The notes under the pieces are model-generated. The model saw only the letters and a list, made by a program, of their open reading frames with translations. It was not told the origin of the DNA and searched no databases. Below, piece after piece: positions 27,344 to 33,503 of a stretch of 64,000 nt of DNA. Made by a program: the position numbers and the translations under genes. Origin of the DNA: Nocardioides humi (GTDB taxonomy: Bacteria; Actinomycetota; Actinomycetes; Propionibacteriales; Nocardioidaceae); the NCBI RefSeq assembly GCF_006494775.1, contig NZ_CP041146.1:5446001-5510000 (forward strand), read 5' to 3'. Every line of letters begins with the position of its first letter. The first letter of the stretch is position 1.

Positions 27344-28708
27344 TCATGACGCCTCCAGGGGGAGTGGGGCGTCTTCGGGGAGGTCAGTGGTCGGGACATC
27401 CCCCGATGACCTCCCCTTATATATAGGGAGGTCGGGGAGGTCATCCGACGTCCCCGTTGGGGAGGTGTGGGGAGGTCGGGGAGGTGAGGGGTTGAGACGG
27501 AAGATCAGGGCGTTCCTGGGGCCGGGTTCGAGCAGCAGTTGACCGAGCTCGGCACCGCGTCGGCCTGCTGCGTTGGCCTCGCCCTTCTGGAACGACAGGC
27601 CCTTGGCGCGCCATCTCTTCTCGATCTCGTAGCCGGACAGCGCGAGGTCGCCTTGGAGCTCGTCGACGACGAACCCGACGAGGCTGTCGACCCGTCTGGC
27701 TTTGTTGGCGGCCTTCCTGTTCCCGGTGCCCGCCAGGGATAGCAGCCTGGTGGTGGGGTCGAACCGGAGCTGGTCTTCCTCGACCATGACGTCGCGTCCC
27801 TCGGCCCGCAGGTACCGCTCCTCACCACCGTTGTTGCCGCCGTTGTTGCTGTCCTTGTCGCGGACGAGGGTGATGATGGAGTCGGCCCAGTCCTCGAGTG
27901 CGGAGGAGCCGCGGGTGCGTTCGCCGTCCCAGCCGGCGTGGGTGGCCAGGATGAGGTCCTTGGCGCCGACCTCGGTGCGGGCGAACTGGTCGAGGCTGAC
28001 GAGCCAGGAGCCGACCTCGCCGGGGTCGTTTTGGGATTTGCCGGTGTAGGCGCGGCCGAAGGGGTCGACGATCAGCGTCTCGACCTGCCATGAGCGCAGG
28101 ATCTCTGCGAGCTTGGCCCGGTCTTCGGGTACGGGGAGCGGGTTGCGGCGACCGCGCAGGTTGACCAGCAGCAGCCGACCGCGGTCGACGCCGACGTCGT
28201 CAGCCCACCGGGCGATTTGGGCGGCGGAGACCTCGTAGTTCAACAACGCCACCGTCCCGACCACCGGGCGGGTGGTGAAGTTGGACAGGAAGTCCTCGCC
28301 GGTCAGCAGGCACCTGGCCAGGTTGAGCAGCAGGGTGGTCTTGCCGGTCTTGCGCTGCGCTACCACCAGGGTGCTGGCGTCGGAAGGGATCAGGCCCTCG
28401 ACCCGGTGCGGTGGTTCGGTCGGACGTCGCAGGATCTCGCCGAGGGTGCCGAGATCGAACGGCTCAGCGGCCTGTGCGGCCTTCTCCCGGGCCAGCAGGT
28501 CGCGGGCGTGCTCGGAGACCCGGATCCGTCTGGCCTCGCTGTGGACCTGTCGCTGGAAGTCGCTGGTGTGCTCGAACCAGCGGTCCTCGACCATGTCGGC
28601 GATCTGCTCGTCGAGTTGGTCGTCCCACCCGGCGGGCAGTTGCTCCCATGGTTGGAGCCTGTGCAGGTGGGGGGCGAACTTGGTGATGATCTCGTGCCAC
28701 TCGCTCAC
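27344..28708 (-). CDS. RepA-like RecA-fold ATPase (AAA_25)
   Basis: The 454-residue protein has an N-terminal helical region, a RecA-type ATPase core with Walker A AQRKTGKTT (about residues 117-126) and Walker B TLIVDPFG (about 208-215), and a C-terminal winged-helix-like region ending in a Pro-rich tail. This family includes RepA/DnaB-like hexameric helicases of plasmids and phages, so it probably drives replication of the excised element. It shares the block LLLNL, then FL, then NYE, then WAD with the ATPase of element 2. Iteron repeats lie in the 3' end of the gene. GTG start overlaps the preceding stop. Confidence 0.8.
   Translation of the reverse strand: MSEWHEIITKFAPHLHRLQPWEQLPAGWDDQLDEQIADMVEDRWFEHTSDFQRQVHSEARRIRVSEHARDLLAREKAAQAAEPFDLGTLGEILRRPTEPPHRVEGLIPSDASTLVVAQRKTGKTTLLLNLARCLLTGEDFLSNFTTRPVVGTVALLNYEVSAAQIARWADDVGVDRGRLLLVNLRGRRNPLPVPEDRAKLAEILRSWQVETLIVDPFGRAYTGKSQNDPGEVGSWLVSLDQFARTEVGAKDLILATHAGWDGERTRGSSALEDWADSIITLVRDKDSNNGGNNGGEERYLRAEGRDVMVEEDQLRFDPTTRLLSLAGTGNRKAANKARRVDSLVGFVVDELQGDLALSGYEIEKRWRAKGLSFQKGEANAAGRRGAELGQLLLEPGPRNALIFRLNPSPPRPPHTSPTGTSDDLPDLPIYKGRSSGDVPTTDLPEDAPLPLEAS
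27377..27486. repeat. Iteron cluster with AT-rich core (candidate origin)
   Basis: GGGGAGGTC-type units (last base C or G, one unit missing the first G) occur at 27377, 27426, 27434, 27459, 27469 and 27478, with one inverted copy at 27408. Between the inverted copy and the next direct copy lies TTATATATA, a rare AT-rich island in 70% GC DNA, enclosed by GACCTCCC and GGGAGGTC arms. This is the layout of an iteron-type origin with an unwinding element. It sits inside the end of the helicase gene, so coding constraint alone could explain some repetition. Confidence 0.6.
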
Positions 28709-29142
28709 CACAGACCACCGCCCTCGGTGACGTTCCGGGGTCCCGGGGAGTTCTTCCCGGTGCCGGGAGAATCACGGTCATCCGTGAACTTCTCCTGCGA
28801 CCGCAGGAGAAGGGGGTCAGCCGGACGGACACACATTTCACGGGATCCCGTGAAACGCTCCTCGACCATGTTGTCGGCGCCGGCAGAAAGGTTCCCGGCC
28901 CCGGGAACCGTCGTCTCGTCGTGCAACTCCTCGTCAACGGTGACCGCGAGACCACGCTGCTCCAGGTACGCGAGGACGTCGCCGAGACGGTGACGATCGA
29001 TCATCCAACCGCCCGCGGACCCGGCCGACCTGGAGAAGATCGGCTTGGCTCCGGCATCCTTGATGAGCTCGGCTACGCGCCAGCCGCGGAAGATCGCGAC
29101 CCGACCGTCGAGGGTGACGGTGATCCTTCTGCGGGTACTCAC
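28705..29142 (-). CDS. Hypothetical protein with winged-helix-like N-terminus
   Basis: The 145-residue protein begins MSTRRRITVTLDGRVAIFRG and contains AELIKDAGAKPIFSRSAGSA then DRHRLGDVLAYLEQRG, consistent with a small DNA-binding fold. The second half is low complexity, and its DNA holds several GGGATCCCG- and TCCCGG-type palindromes. It overlaps both neighbours by GTGA. Unknown role; probably part of the replication operon. Confidence 0.55.
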   Translation of the reverse strand: MSTRRRITVTLDGRVAIFRGWRVAELIKDAGAKPIFSRSAGSAGGWMIDRHRLGDVLAYLEQRGLAVTVDEELHDETTVPGAGNLSAGADNMVEERFTGSREMCVRPADPLLLRSQEKFTDDRDSPGTGKNSPGPRNVTEGGGLW

Positions 29143-29444
29143 GTGACCACCTGCCAGACGAGGTCCTCGAACTCCACGGGCGAGGCCAGCGAGGCTCGGT
29201 GGCGGCACATCTCAGCCATCCGAGCCAGTCGCCGGTCCCGAGCCGCACGCTCTTCCGGCGTCGACCGCCCGACGTAGTCACCGGGACGGGGACGGGCCCG
29301 CTCGAACTCCTCGGCCCGTCGCAGCCACGTCGAACGCAGCCCGGCCGCCAGAGCTTCTTGGAGAGCCCGACGGGTGCCGTGCTCGTACCTGTCGAGGACC
29401 GATCCGATCGTCTCGGTCGACGAGGTTGAGGTGCTGGTGGTCAT
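29139..29444 (-). CDS. Small helical protein (101 aa)
   Basis: Helical and Arg/Glu-rich (GTRRALQEALAAGLRSTWLR), containing GDYVGRSTPEERAARDRRLA. It overlaps both neighbours (ATGA upstream, GTGA downstream), which supports translation. No family recognised. Confidence 0.55.
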   Translation of the reverse strand: MTTSTSTSSTETIGSVLDRYEHGTRRALQEALAAGLRSTWLRRAEEFERARPRPGDYVGRSTPEERAARDRRLARMAEMCRHRASLASPVEFEDLVWQVVT

Positions 29445-29608
29445 CGGTCCTCACCCCCGACCACGTGCAGGGACGGGCGGGCGGTGGCCAGATCACGACG
29501 AGCACACCGAACTGGTGAGCAGGTCAGACCCAACAGAGCAGCACGGTTGAGTTCCTCGATCTCCAGCGAGAGACAGCAGAACGCGTCGTACGTTTGGTGA
29601 GCGTTCAC
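29441..29608 (-). CDS. Very small protein (55 aa) in coupled chain
   Basis: The frame reads VNAHQTYDAFCCLSLEIEEL, then NRAALLGLTCSPVRCARRDL and a short tail. The GTG start overlaps the stop of the upstream 53-aa gene (GTGA) and its stop overlaps the downstream ATG (ATGA). Four Cys suggest possible metal binding. The continuous overlaps are the main support. Confidence 0.5.
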   Translation of the reverse strand: MNAHQTYDAFCCLSLEIEELNRAALLGLTCSPVRCARRDLATARPSLHVVGGEDR

Positions 29609-29766
29609 TGCTCACCGCCCAGGTCGCGGACCAGTGCCTCGATGAAGTCAGCAGCCGCGTCCTCCAGGCCGGGGATGGCCTCGAAGTTGGGGCCGTTGGC
29701 GTACCCGTAGCCGGCCTTGTCGGCCTGCTTGAAAAGGAAGGTCAGGAATCCGTCGCGGGTGAACAT
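29605..29766 (-). CDS. Very small protein (53 aa) in coupled chain
   Basis: The frame reads MFTRDGFLTFLFKQADKAGY then YANGPNFEAIPGLEDAAADF, ending DLGGEQ. Its ATG overlaps the Toprim gene stop (TGATG) and its stop overlaps the next GTG. The amphipathic helical sequence and tight overlaps suggest it is real. Function unknown. Confidence 0.55.
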   Translation of the reverse strand: MFTRDGFLTFLFKQADKAGYGYANGPNFEAIPGLEDAAADFIEALVRDLGGEQ

Positions 29767-30689
29767 CACACCGACCACCCCCGAGCCATGGCGAGCAGTC
29801 CTTGTCGTTCCTCGCGCTCGAACACCCTGGTGGCTTCCAGCGCGATGGGGTCGATGTGGCGGGTGATCGCGGTGTCGACGAGGTCGCGCAGGATCCTGGT
29901 CGGGATAGCGTCGACCTCGACCGACTCGCCGGCGAAGGTCTTCGCTCTGGAGTCGGTGGCCTTGGTCGGCCTGGTCGGCAGGTTGAGGGTGGTGATCTGG
30001 TCCTCGGTGACGGCGATGCGCTCGAAGAGGATCTCGACGTCCGGGGCGAACTCGCGCAGTTTGACCTGGACGTGGCGCCAGGCGGCGACGCCGGAGGGGT
30101 CGTGGTCACCGAGCTGGTAGACCACGGTCGGCTTGCCGACGGCCCTGATGGTCGAGGCGGTGGCGTACAGGAACGTCTCGGAGGCGAACCCGCGGGCGAT
30201 CATCAACGGCACGTCGTAGGAGTCCGTGACCGGTGACACGATTGAGCTGACGGCTTCTTTTTCGCTCCAGATCTCCACGTAGGTGTTCTGGTTGGACCAC
30301 AGCGCCCTGCGGTAGGAGATCGCGGTGTCGTGCAGCGCCTGCTCGACCGAGTCCCACGACGGCGACTTCACATGCCAGCGTGATCCGTCGGCGATCCAGC
30401 CGTAGGGGAGGGCGCCGTCGCGGCGGAGCTTGAGAACACGACGCTGGACGACGCCATACTCCTTCTCGGTCTTGGCGACGACCCCGGCCGACATCACGCG
30501 GTAGAAGACGCCGCGGACCGAGAGCGGGTTGTCGGCGCGGCAGACCTCGACGATGGCCTGGTCGAGCTCGGCGTACTCCGCTGCGGTACGTCGGTTCCTG
30601 GCCGGCGTGGTGGTCGTAAGGGACTTGTGCCTTACGACCACCTTGCTCGTCTTCGAGGTCGTCGTGCTGGTCGTGATGGTGGTCGTCAT
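29766..30689 (-). CDS. Toprim-domain protein (Spo11/TopoVI-A-like fold)
   Basis: The 307-residue protein has a Ser/Thr/Lys-rich start, a winged-helix-like region (SVRGVFYRVMSAGVVAKTEK, about residues 57-76) and a Toprim domain: EIWSEKEAVSSIV with the acidic Glu (about 139-151) and GDHDPSGVAA with the metal-binding Asp pair (about 193-202). This combination resembles the nucleolytic Toprim of Spo11/TopoVI-A proteins found in phages and integrative elements. It may nick DNA for replication or excision. It lies in the replication operon, overlapping both neighbours. Confidence 0.7.
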   Translation of the reverse strand: MTTTITTSTTTSKTSKVVVRHKSLTTTTPARNRRTAAEYAELDQAIVEVCRADNPLSVRGVFYRVMSAGVVAKTEKEYGVVQRRVLKLRRDGALPYGWIADGSRWHVKSPSWDSVEQALHDTAISYRRALWSNQNTYVEIWSEKEAVSSIVSPVTDSYDVPLMIARGFASETFLYATASTIRAVGKPTVVYQLGDHDPSGVAAWRHVQVKLREFAPDVEILFERIAVTEDQITTLNLPTRPTKATDSRAKTFAGESVEVDAIPTRILRDLVDTAITRHIDPIALEATRVFEREERQGLLAMARGWSV

Positions 30690-30913
30690 CAGGCCGCCAC
30701 CCCCGCCAGCTCAGCGACAAGGCGCCGGCAGACCGGGCCGAGCTCACGGCGTACCGACTCCTCAGTCCAGACGACGTGCCCGCAGCGAGTGCACCGGACG
30801 ACGTCATCGGTCGGCGTACACTCGGTGATGAACTTCGTCGTCGTGGTCGAGTTCTCTGGAGCGGGTCCGTGGGTAGCGGGCCCGCTTCGTCGTTCCTGTC
30901 GCATCCGCGTCAC
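30689..30913 (-). CDS. Small zinc-finger-like protein (74 aa)
   Basis: It contains CTRCGHVVWTEESVRRELG followed by CRRL, a Cys pair plus distant Cys of the DUF6011 or treble-clef type. The GTG start at 30913 overlaps the excisionase stop (GTGA); ATG 30904 is an alternative. Its stop overlaps the Toprim start. Confidence 0.6.
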   Translation of the reverse strand: MTRMRQERRSGPATHGPAPENSTTTTKFITECTPTDDVVRCTRCGHVVWTEESVRRELGPVCRRLVAELAGVAA

Positions 30914-31119
30914 CCGACCTTCGTCGCGGACGGGATCGGGCTGAGCAGCGCGTCGAGCTCGTCGAGGTCGACAAGGATGATGCGGCTGCCAAGCCTGTAG
31001 CCGGTCAGGCTGCCGTCGGCGATTCGGCGGCGCAGCGTCTTGGTCGAGATACCGCGCAGTTCAGATGCGGCTGAGAGCTTGACCTTACGGCCGAGCGTTT
31101 CAGTGGCGGGCTCCGCCAT
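30910..31119 (-). CDS. Excisionase-like HTH protein
   Basis: The 69-residue protein is a MerR/excisionase-type winged helix (SAASELRGISTKTLRRRIAD, then LTGYRLGSRIILVDLDEL). Such proteins bend attachment-site DNA for excision or act as regulators. It is the first gene of the leftward replication operon, preceded by its own promoter region. Confidence 0.75.
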   Translation of the reverse strand: MAEPATETLGRKVKLSAASELRGISTKTLRRRIADGSLTGYRLGSRIILVDLDELDALLSPIPSATKVG

Positions 31120-31157
31120 CTCTGGCTCCTCCAGAGTCAGGGCGCGCTAGCGCCCTG

Positions 31158-31194
31158 CACTCGATGGAGTGCCAATCAGACGAGAGTCAGTATA
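31158..31194 (-). promoter_or_regulatory. Promoter region of the excisionase operon
   Basis: On the minus strand TATACT (31194-31189) is a near-consensus -10 with an extended TCA before it. The -35 is weak. Downstream, in the untranslated leader, GCACTC-GATG-GAGTGC (31158-31173) forms a 6-bp hairpin or operator, and GCGCTAGCGC is a nearby palindrome. A repressor probably binds here. Confidence 0.5.
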
Positions 31195-31841
31195 TGACGC
31201 AACGTGTCCAAGTGCAGGAGGAACGCGCCCGTGAATCTTGCGCGGATCGGCTCCTCGCTAGGTGGCACGATCCGATAGTTGCCCGGCGGCCAGTCATCTG
31301 GGTGCGTCGGGACGATGCCCGTTTCCGGTACAGGCAGCCACCTATCAGTTCCAGCGATCCAGCCGCAGTGATGGGGGACGTACTCCTCACGCCAGAGCAG
31401 CTCTGGGTTGTCGACCATGGCCCACAGAGCCGCCGATAGGGAATCTTCGCGGGCCGGCACGTTGACCGGGCAGTTGGGGCTTGGGCAATGAAAGACGTAC
31501 CGATGCCGGAGGTCTTTCCCCGCGGCCTTGATCACCGTCTCCGGGACGCCCGTTACGCCTGTGGTCTTCTTGAAGGAGTGGGGGTCGAGTTCGCGATCAC
31601 CGACGAGCATGTCGAGCGCCATGCGGCCACCGCCGCTCTCCCATCCCCAGCGGATCCCGCTCCAGGATTTGGTGATTGAGAGCGTTCGGACGTCGACCGC
31701 GGCATGGTCCTGGTCGCAGACAAGGCGCACCCGCATCTTCTCAAGAAAGTCTGGCCTCTGTGACACGCGGGCTTCCGATGTGGTCAAGCGACGAAGCCAC
31801 AGCTCTGAGGCGTATAGCGATGGTCTCGTCGGCTTCGTCAC
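31176..31841 (-). CDS. Hypothetical protein coupled to integrase
   Basis: The 221-residue protein follows the integrase by GTGA overlap. It has CPSPNCPVNVP (possible zinc site), a TGVPETVIKAAG segment and an HHCGW motif. It could be a regulator of integration or an immunity factor; no family is recognised. The stop lies at the promoter of the excisionase operon. Confidence 0.6.
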   Translation of the reverse strand: MTKPTRPSLYASELWLRRLTTSEARVSQRPDFLEKMRVRLVCDQDHAAVDVRTLSITKSWSGIRWGWESGGGRMALDMLVGDRELDPHSFKKTTGVTGVPETVIKAAGKDLRHRYVFHCPSPNCPVNVPAREDSLSAALWAMVDNPELLWREEYVPHHCGWIAGTDRWLPVPETGIVPTHPDDWPPGNYRIVPPSEEPIRARFTGAFLLHLDTLRHILTLV

Positions 31842-33058
31842 GCCTTCCCTCCGAAGTTCAGCCCTGCGAATGCCGCGGCGGTCAGGTCGTCCATGCGGCT
31901 CTGAGTGGCTCGCACGTACCGTTCGGCGGCCTGCGAGGACGCGTCGCCGAGGAACGCCTGCACCTCTGCGACGTGAGCGCCGCGCTGAGCGAGTCGTGTC
32001 GCGCCGGTGGCGCGGAGGTCGTGGAAGTTGATGCCGCGGCCGACGGCCTCGCGGACGTCGTACCAACCGCCGGCGGCGTCCCGGAACCTGGTTGGTCGAA
32101 GCCAGTCACCAGACGGCCCCGGGAACAAGAGACCGGTGCGACCGGTGACGTAGGTGTGCAGGTGCTCGGTCAGGACCGAGACCACGGACTCGGGGATGCG
32201 CTGGTCGCGGACACCCGCGGCCGACTTCGGGGGCTTCTCGTACCGCTGGCCGCCTGGTCCGGTGCCGACGGCGCGGCGGACGTGGACGACCGGGGGAGTG
32301 GTCCGCAGGTTGATGTCGGAGCGCCGGAGCGCGGCCAGCTCGCCGTACCGGAGGCCGCAGCCGAGGGCGAGCGCGACCATCGCCCGCCACTCGGGACGGA
32401 TTGTGTCGAGGATGATCGCGAGGTCCCTGTCCTCGATGACCTCGGTCCTCTTCTCTGACCGCTTGCCGAAGGTGCTGGCGCCCTCGATCGCGAACGGATT
32501 GACCGCGCCGGGCAGCACGCCGTCGGCAGCGACGGCCGTCTTCATGATCGCCTTCGCGAGCGAGTAGGTCTCGCGGACCGTCTTGGCTTTCTCGTGGGGC
32601 AGGTCGTCGTACCAGCTGACGACGCTGGCCGGGGTGATCTCGTTGAGCGGCATGTCGCCGAAGGTGGGGAGTAGATACTTGTTGAGCCAGATCAGGTAGC
32701 CGCGCTTTGTGGACTCTTGGAGCGGCTTGCCTTTCACCTTGCGGGACCGCAGCCAGGCGGCGGCGTACTCGCTGAAGGTCGGGACCTCCTCGGCGACGGC
32801 TCGGCGGCGATTCTCCTCGGCATGCTCGGCGATGGTGAGCCACCCGGCGCCCTCGGCCTGCAGGCGGAGCTCCTCGGCGCGCAGCCAGTCCTGGGCGGCC
32901 TGTTTGCCGTAGGAGTTCGGCTCGAAGGTGTGGGGAGCGGTGATGCTCTGGCCGCCGCGGCCCGACGGGTGGTTCGCGGGCACGGAGAACCGTGCCTGCC
33001 ATCTCCCTGAGCGCATCCGGGTCACCTGCCCGAAGCGCCTCCGCGCCTTCTGTGCCAT
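31838..33058 (-). CDS. int: Tyrosine integrase of element 1
   Basis: The 406-residue protein has an N-terminal arm-binding domain, a SAM-like core-binding domain (about residues 90-175), and the catalytic domain with GCGLRYGELAAL (Arg), HDLRATGATRLA (His-x-x-Arg) and AAERYVRAT (Tyr nucleophile near residue 382). It recombines the tRNA-Asn attachment site. I chose ATG 33058 with GGGAGG upstream; the longer frame to 33112 would translate the arm-type DNA repeat. Confidence 0.93.
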   Translation of the reverse strand: MAQKARRRFGQVTRMRSGRWQARFSVPANHPSGRGGQSITAPHTFEPNSYGKQAAQDWLRAEELRLQAEGAGWLTIAEHAEENRRRAVAEEVPTFSEYAAAWLRSRKVKGKPLQESTKRGYLIWLNKYLLPTFGDMPLNEITPASVVSWYDDLPHEKAKTVRETYSLAKAIMKTAVAADGVLPGAVNPFAIEGASTFGKRSEKRTEVIEDRDLAIILDTIRPEWRAMVALALGCGLRYGELAALRRSDINLRTTPPVVHVRRAVGTGPGGQRYEKPPKSAAGVRDQRIPESVVSVLTEHLHTYVTGRTGLLFPGPSGDWLRPTRFRDAAGGWYDVREAVGRGINFHDLRATGATRLAQRGAHVAEVQAFLGDASSQAAERYVRATQSRMDDLTAAAFAGLNFGGKA

Positions 33059-33085
33059 GCCGTGCCGCCTCCCGCTGCAACCGAC

Positions 33086-33106
33086 GCTTGCATCGGCTAT
33101 GCATCG
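33086..33106 (+). repeat. Arm-type repeat near attR
   Basis: Exact copy of the 21-bp sequence at 16771-16791, lying between the integrase start and attR. It may be an integrase arm site and also an operator on the integrase promoter. Confidence 0.55.
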
Positions 33107-33120
33107 GATCATACGGTAGT

Positions 33121-33208
33121 TTCTGTCCAGATGTGGACAGTTGGACCTGCAGGACGTAGGGTCTGTTTCAGCAGGTCACAGGCACTATCTGACCGGTTCT
33201 GTCCAGAT
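33121..33208 (+). repeat. Inverted and direct repeats between int and attR
   Basis: CTGTCCA-GATG-TGGACAG (33123-33140) is a perfect palindrome, and TTCTGTCCAGAT at 33121-33132 recurs at 33197-33208. These are likely sites for integrase, excisionase or a repressor in the attachment region. Confidence 0.5.
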
Positions 33209-33227
33209 TGGTCCAATAGCAACAAAC

Positions 33228-33254
33228 TATTGGTTCGAGTCCAATCGGGGGAGC
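33228..33254 (+). repeat. attR core of element 1
   Basis: Exact 27-bp copy of the tRNA-Asn 3' end; marks the right boundary of element 1. Confidence 0.92.
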
Positions 33255-33259
33255 AAGGA

Positions 33260-33293
33260 AGAGGGTCTGACCTGCAGGAGGGTCAGGCCCTCT
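33260..33293 (+). terminator. Original tRNA-Asn terminator
   Basis: A 13-bp stem with one G-U pair (33260-33272 with 33281-33293) lies 5 bases beyond attR. Before integration it would have directly followed tRNA-Asn. Confidence 0.7.
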
Positions 33294-33417
33294 CGTGCGT
33301 GTCGGGCCGGTCCGCCCGGCGGGGCGTTTGTCATGTCTGGCGGGCGATTCCGGACCATTCGTCCAGAACAGGGCACCACTTTCGGCGACCTGGTTGACGA
33401 GGGCGGCGGCGACCGAT

Positions 33418-33453
33418 TGTGTGAGCACACACTTTTTTGTGAGGCCCCTCACA
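33418..33453 (+). promoter_or_regulatory. Two adjacent palindromes before the carboxypeptidase
   Basis: TGTGTG-AG-CACACA (33418-33431) and TGTGAGG-CC-CCTCACA (33438-33453) are perfect palindromes separated by a T-rich spacer, about 50-85 bases before the start codon. They look like operator sites for a dimeric repressor; the T run may be part of a promoter. Confidence 0.5.
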
Positions 33454-33503
33454 TTCTCTCTCGGGAGTGTGATCATCCGTCCCTCCACACGCAAAGGCTG
33501 ATC

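Larger units (their letters stand above)
16674..33254 (-). mobile_element. Integrated element 1 (tRNA-Asn), satellite-like
   Basis: The 16.6-kb insert is bounded by 27-bp perfect direct repeats, the left one within tRNA-Asn. The integrase is at the right end and most genes run leftward as a tightly overlapping chain: int, unknown, excisionase-like, zinc protein, Toprim protein, small proteins, RepA-like ATPase with iterons, HTH protein, TerS-like, small protein, tape-measure-like, Ntn hydrolase. The left 4.5 kb is rightward cargo. I find no portal, large terminase, capsid or lysis gene and no FtsK-like transfer gene, so neither a full prophage nor a standard actinomycete integrative conjugative element fits. 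A phage satellite or a decayed prophage are the main readings. Confidence 0.85.

Noticed and set aside
16674..33254. Element 1 as an actinomycete integrative conjugative element
   Set aside because: No FtsK/SpoIIIE-like transfer ATPase or spread genes are present, whereas TerS-like and tape-measure-like genes are.
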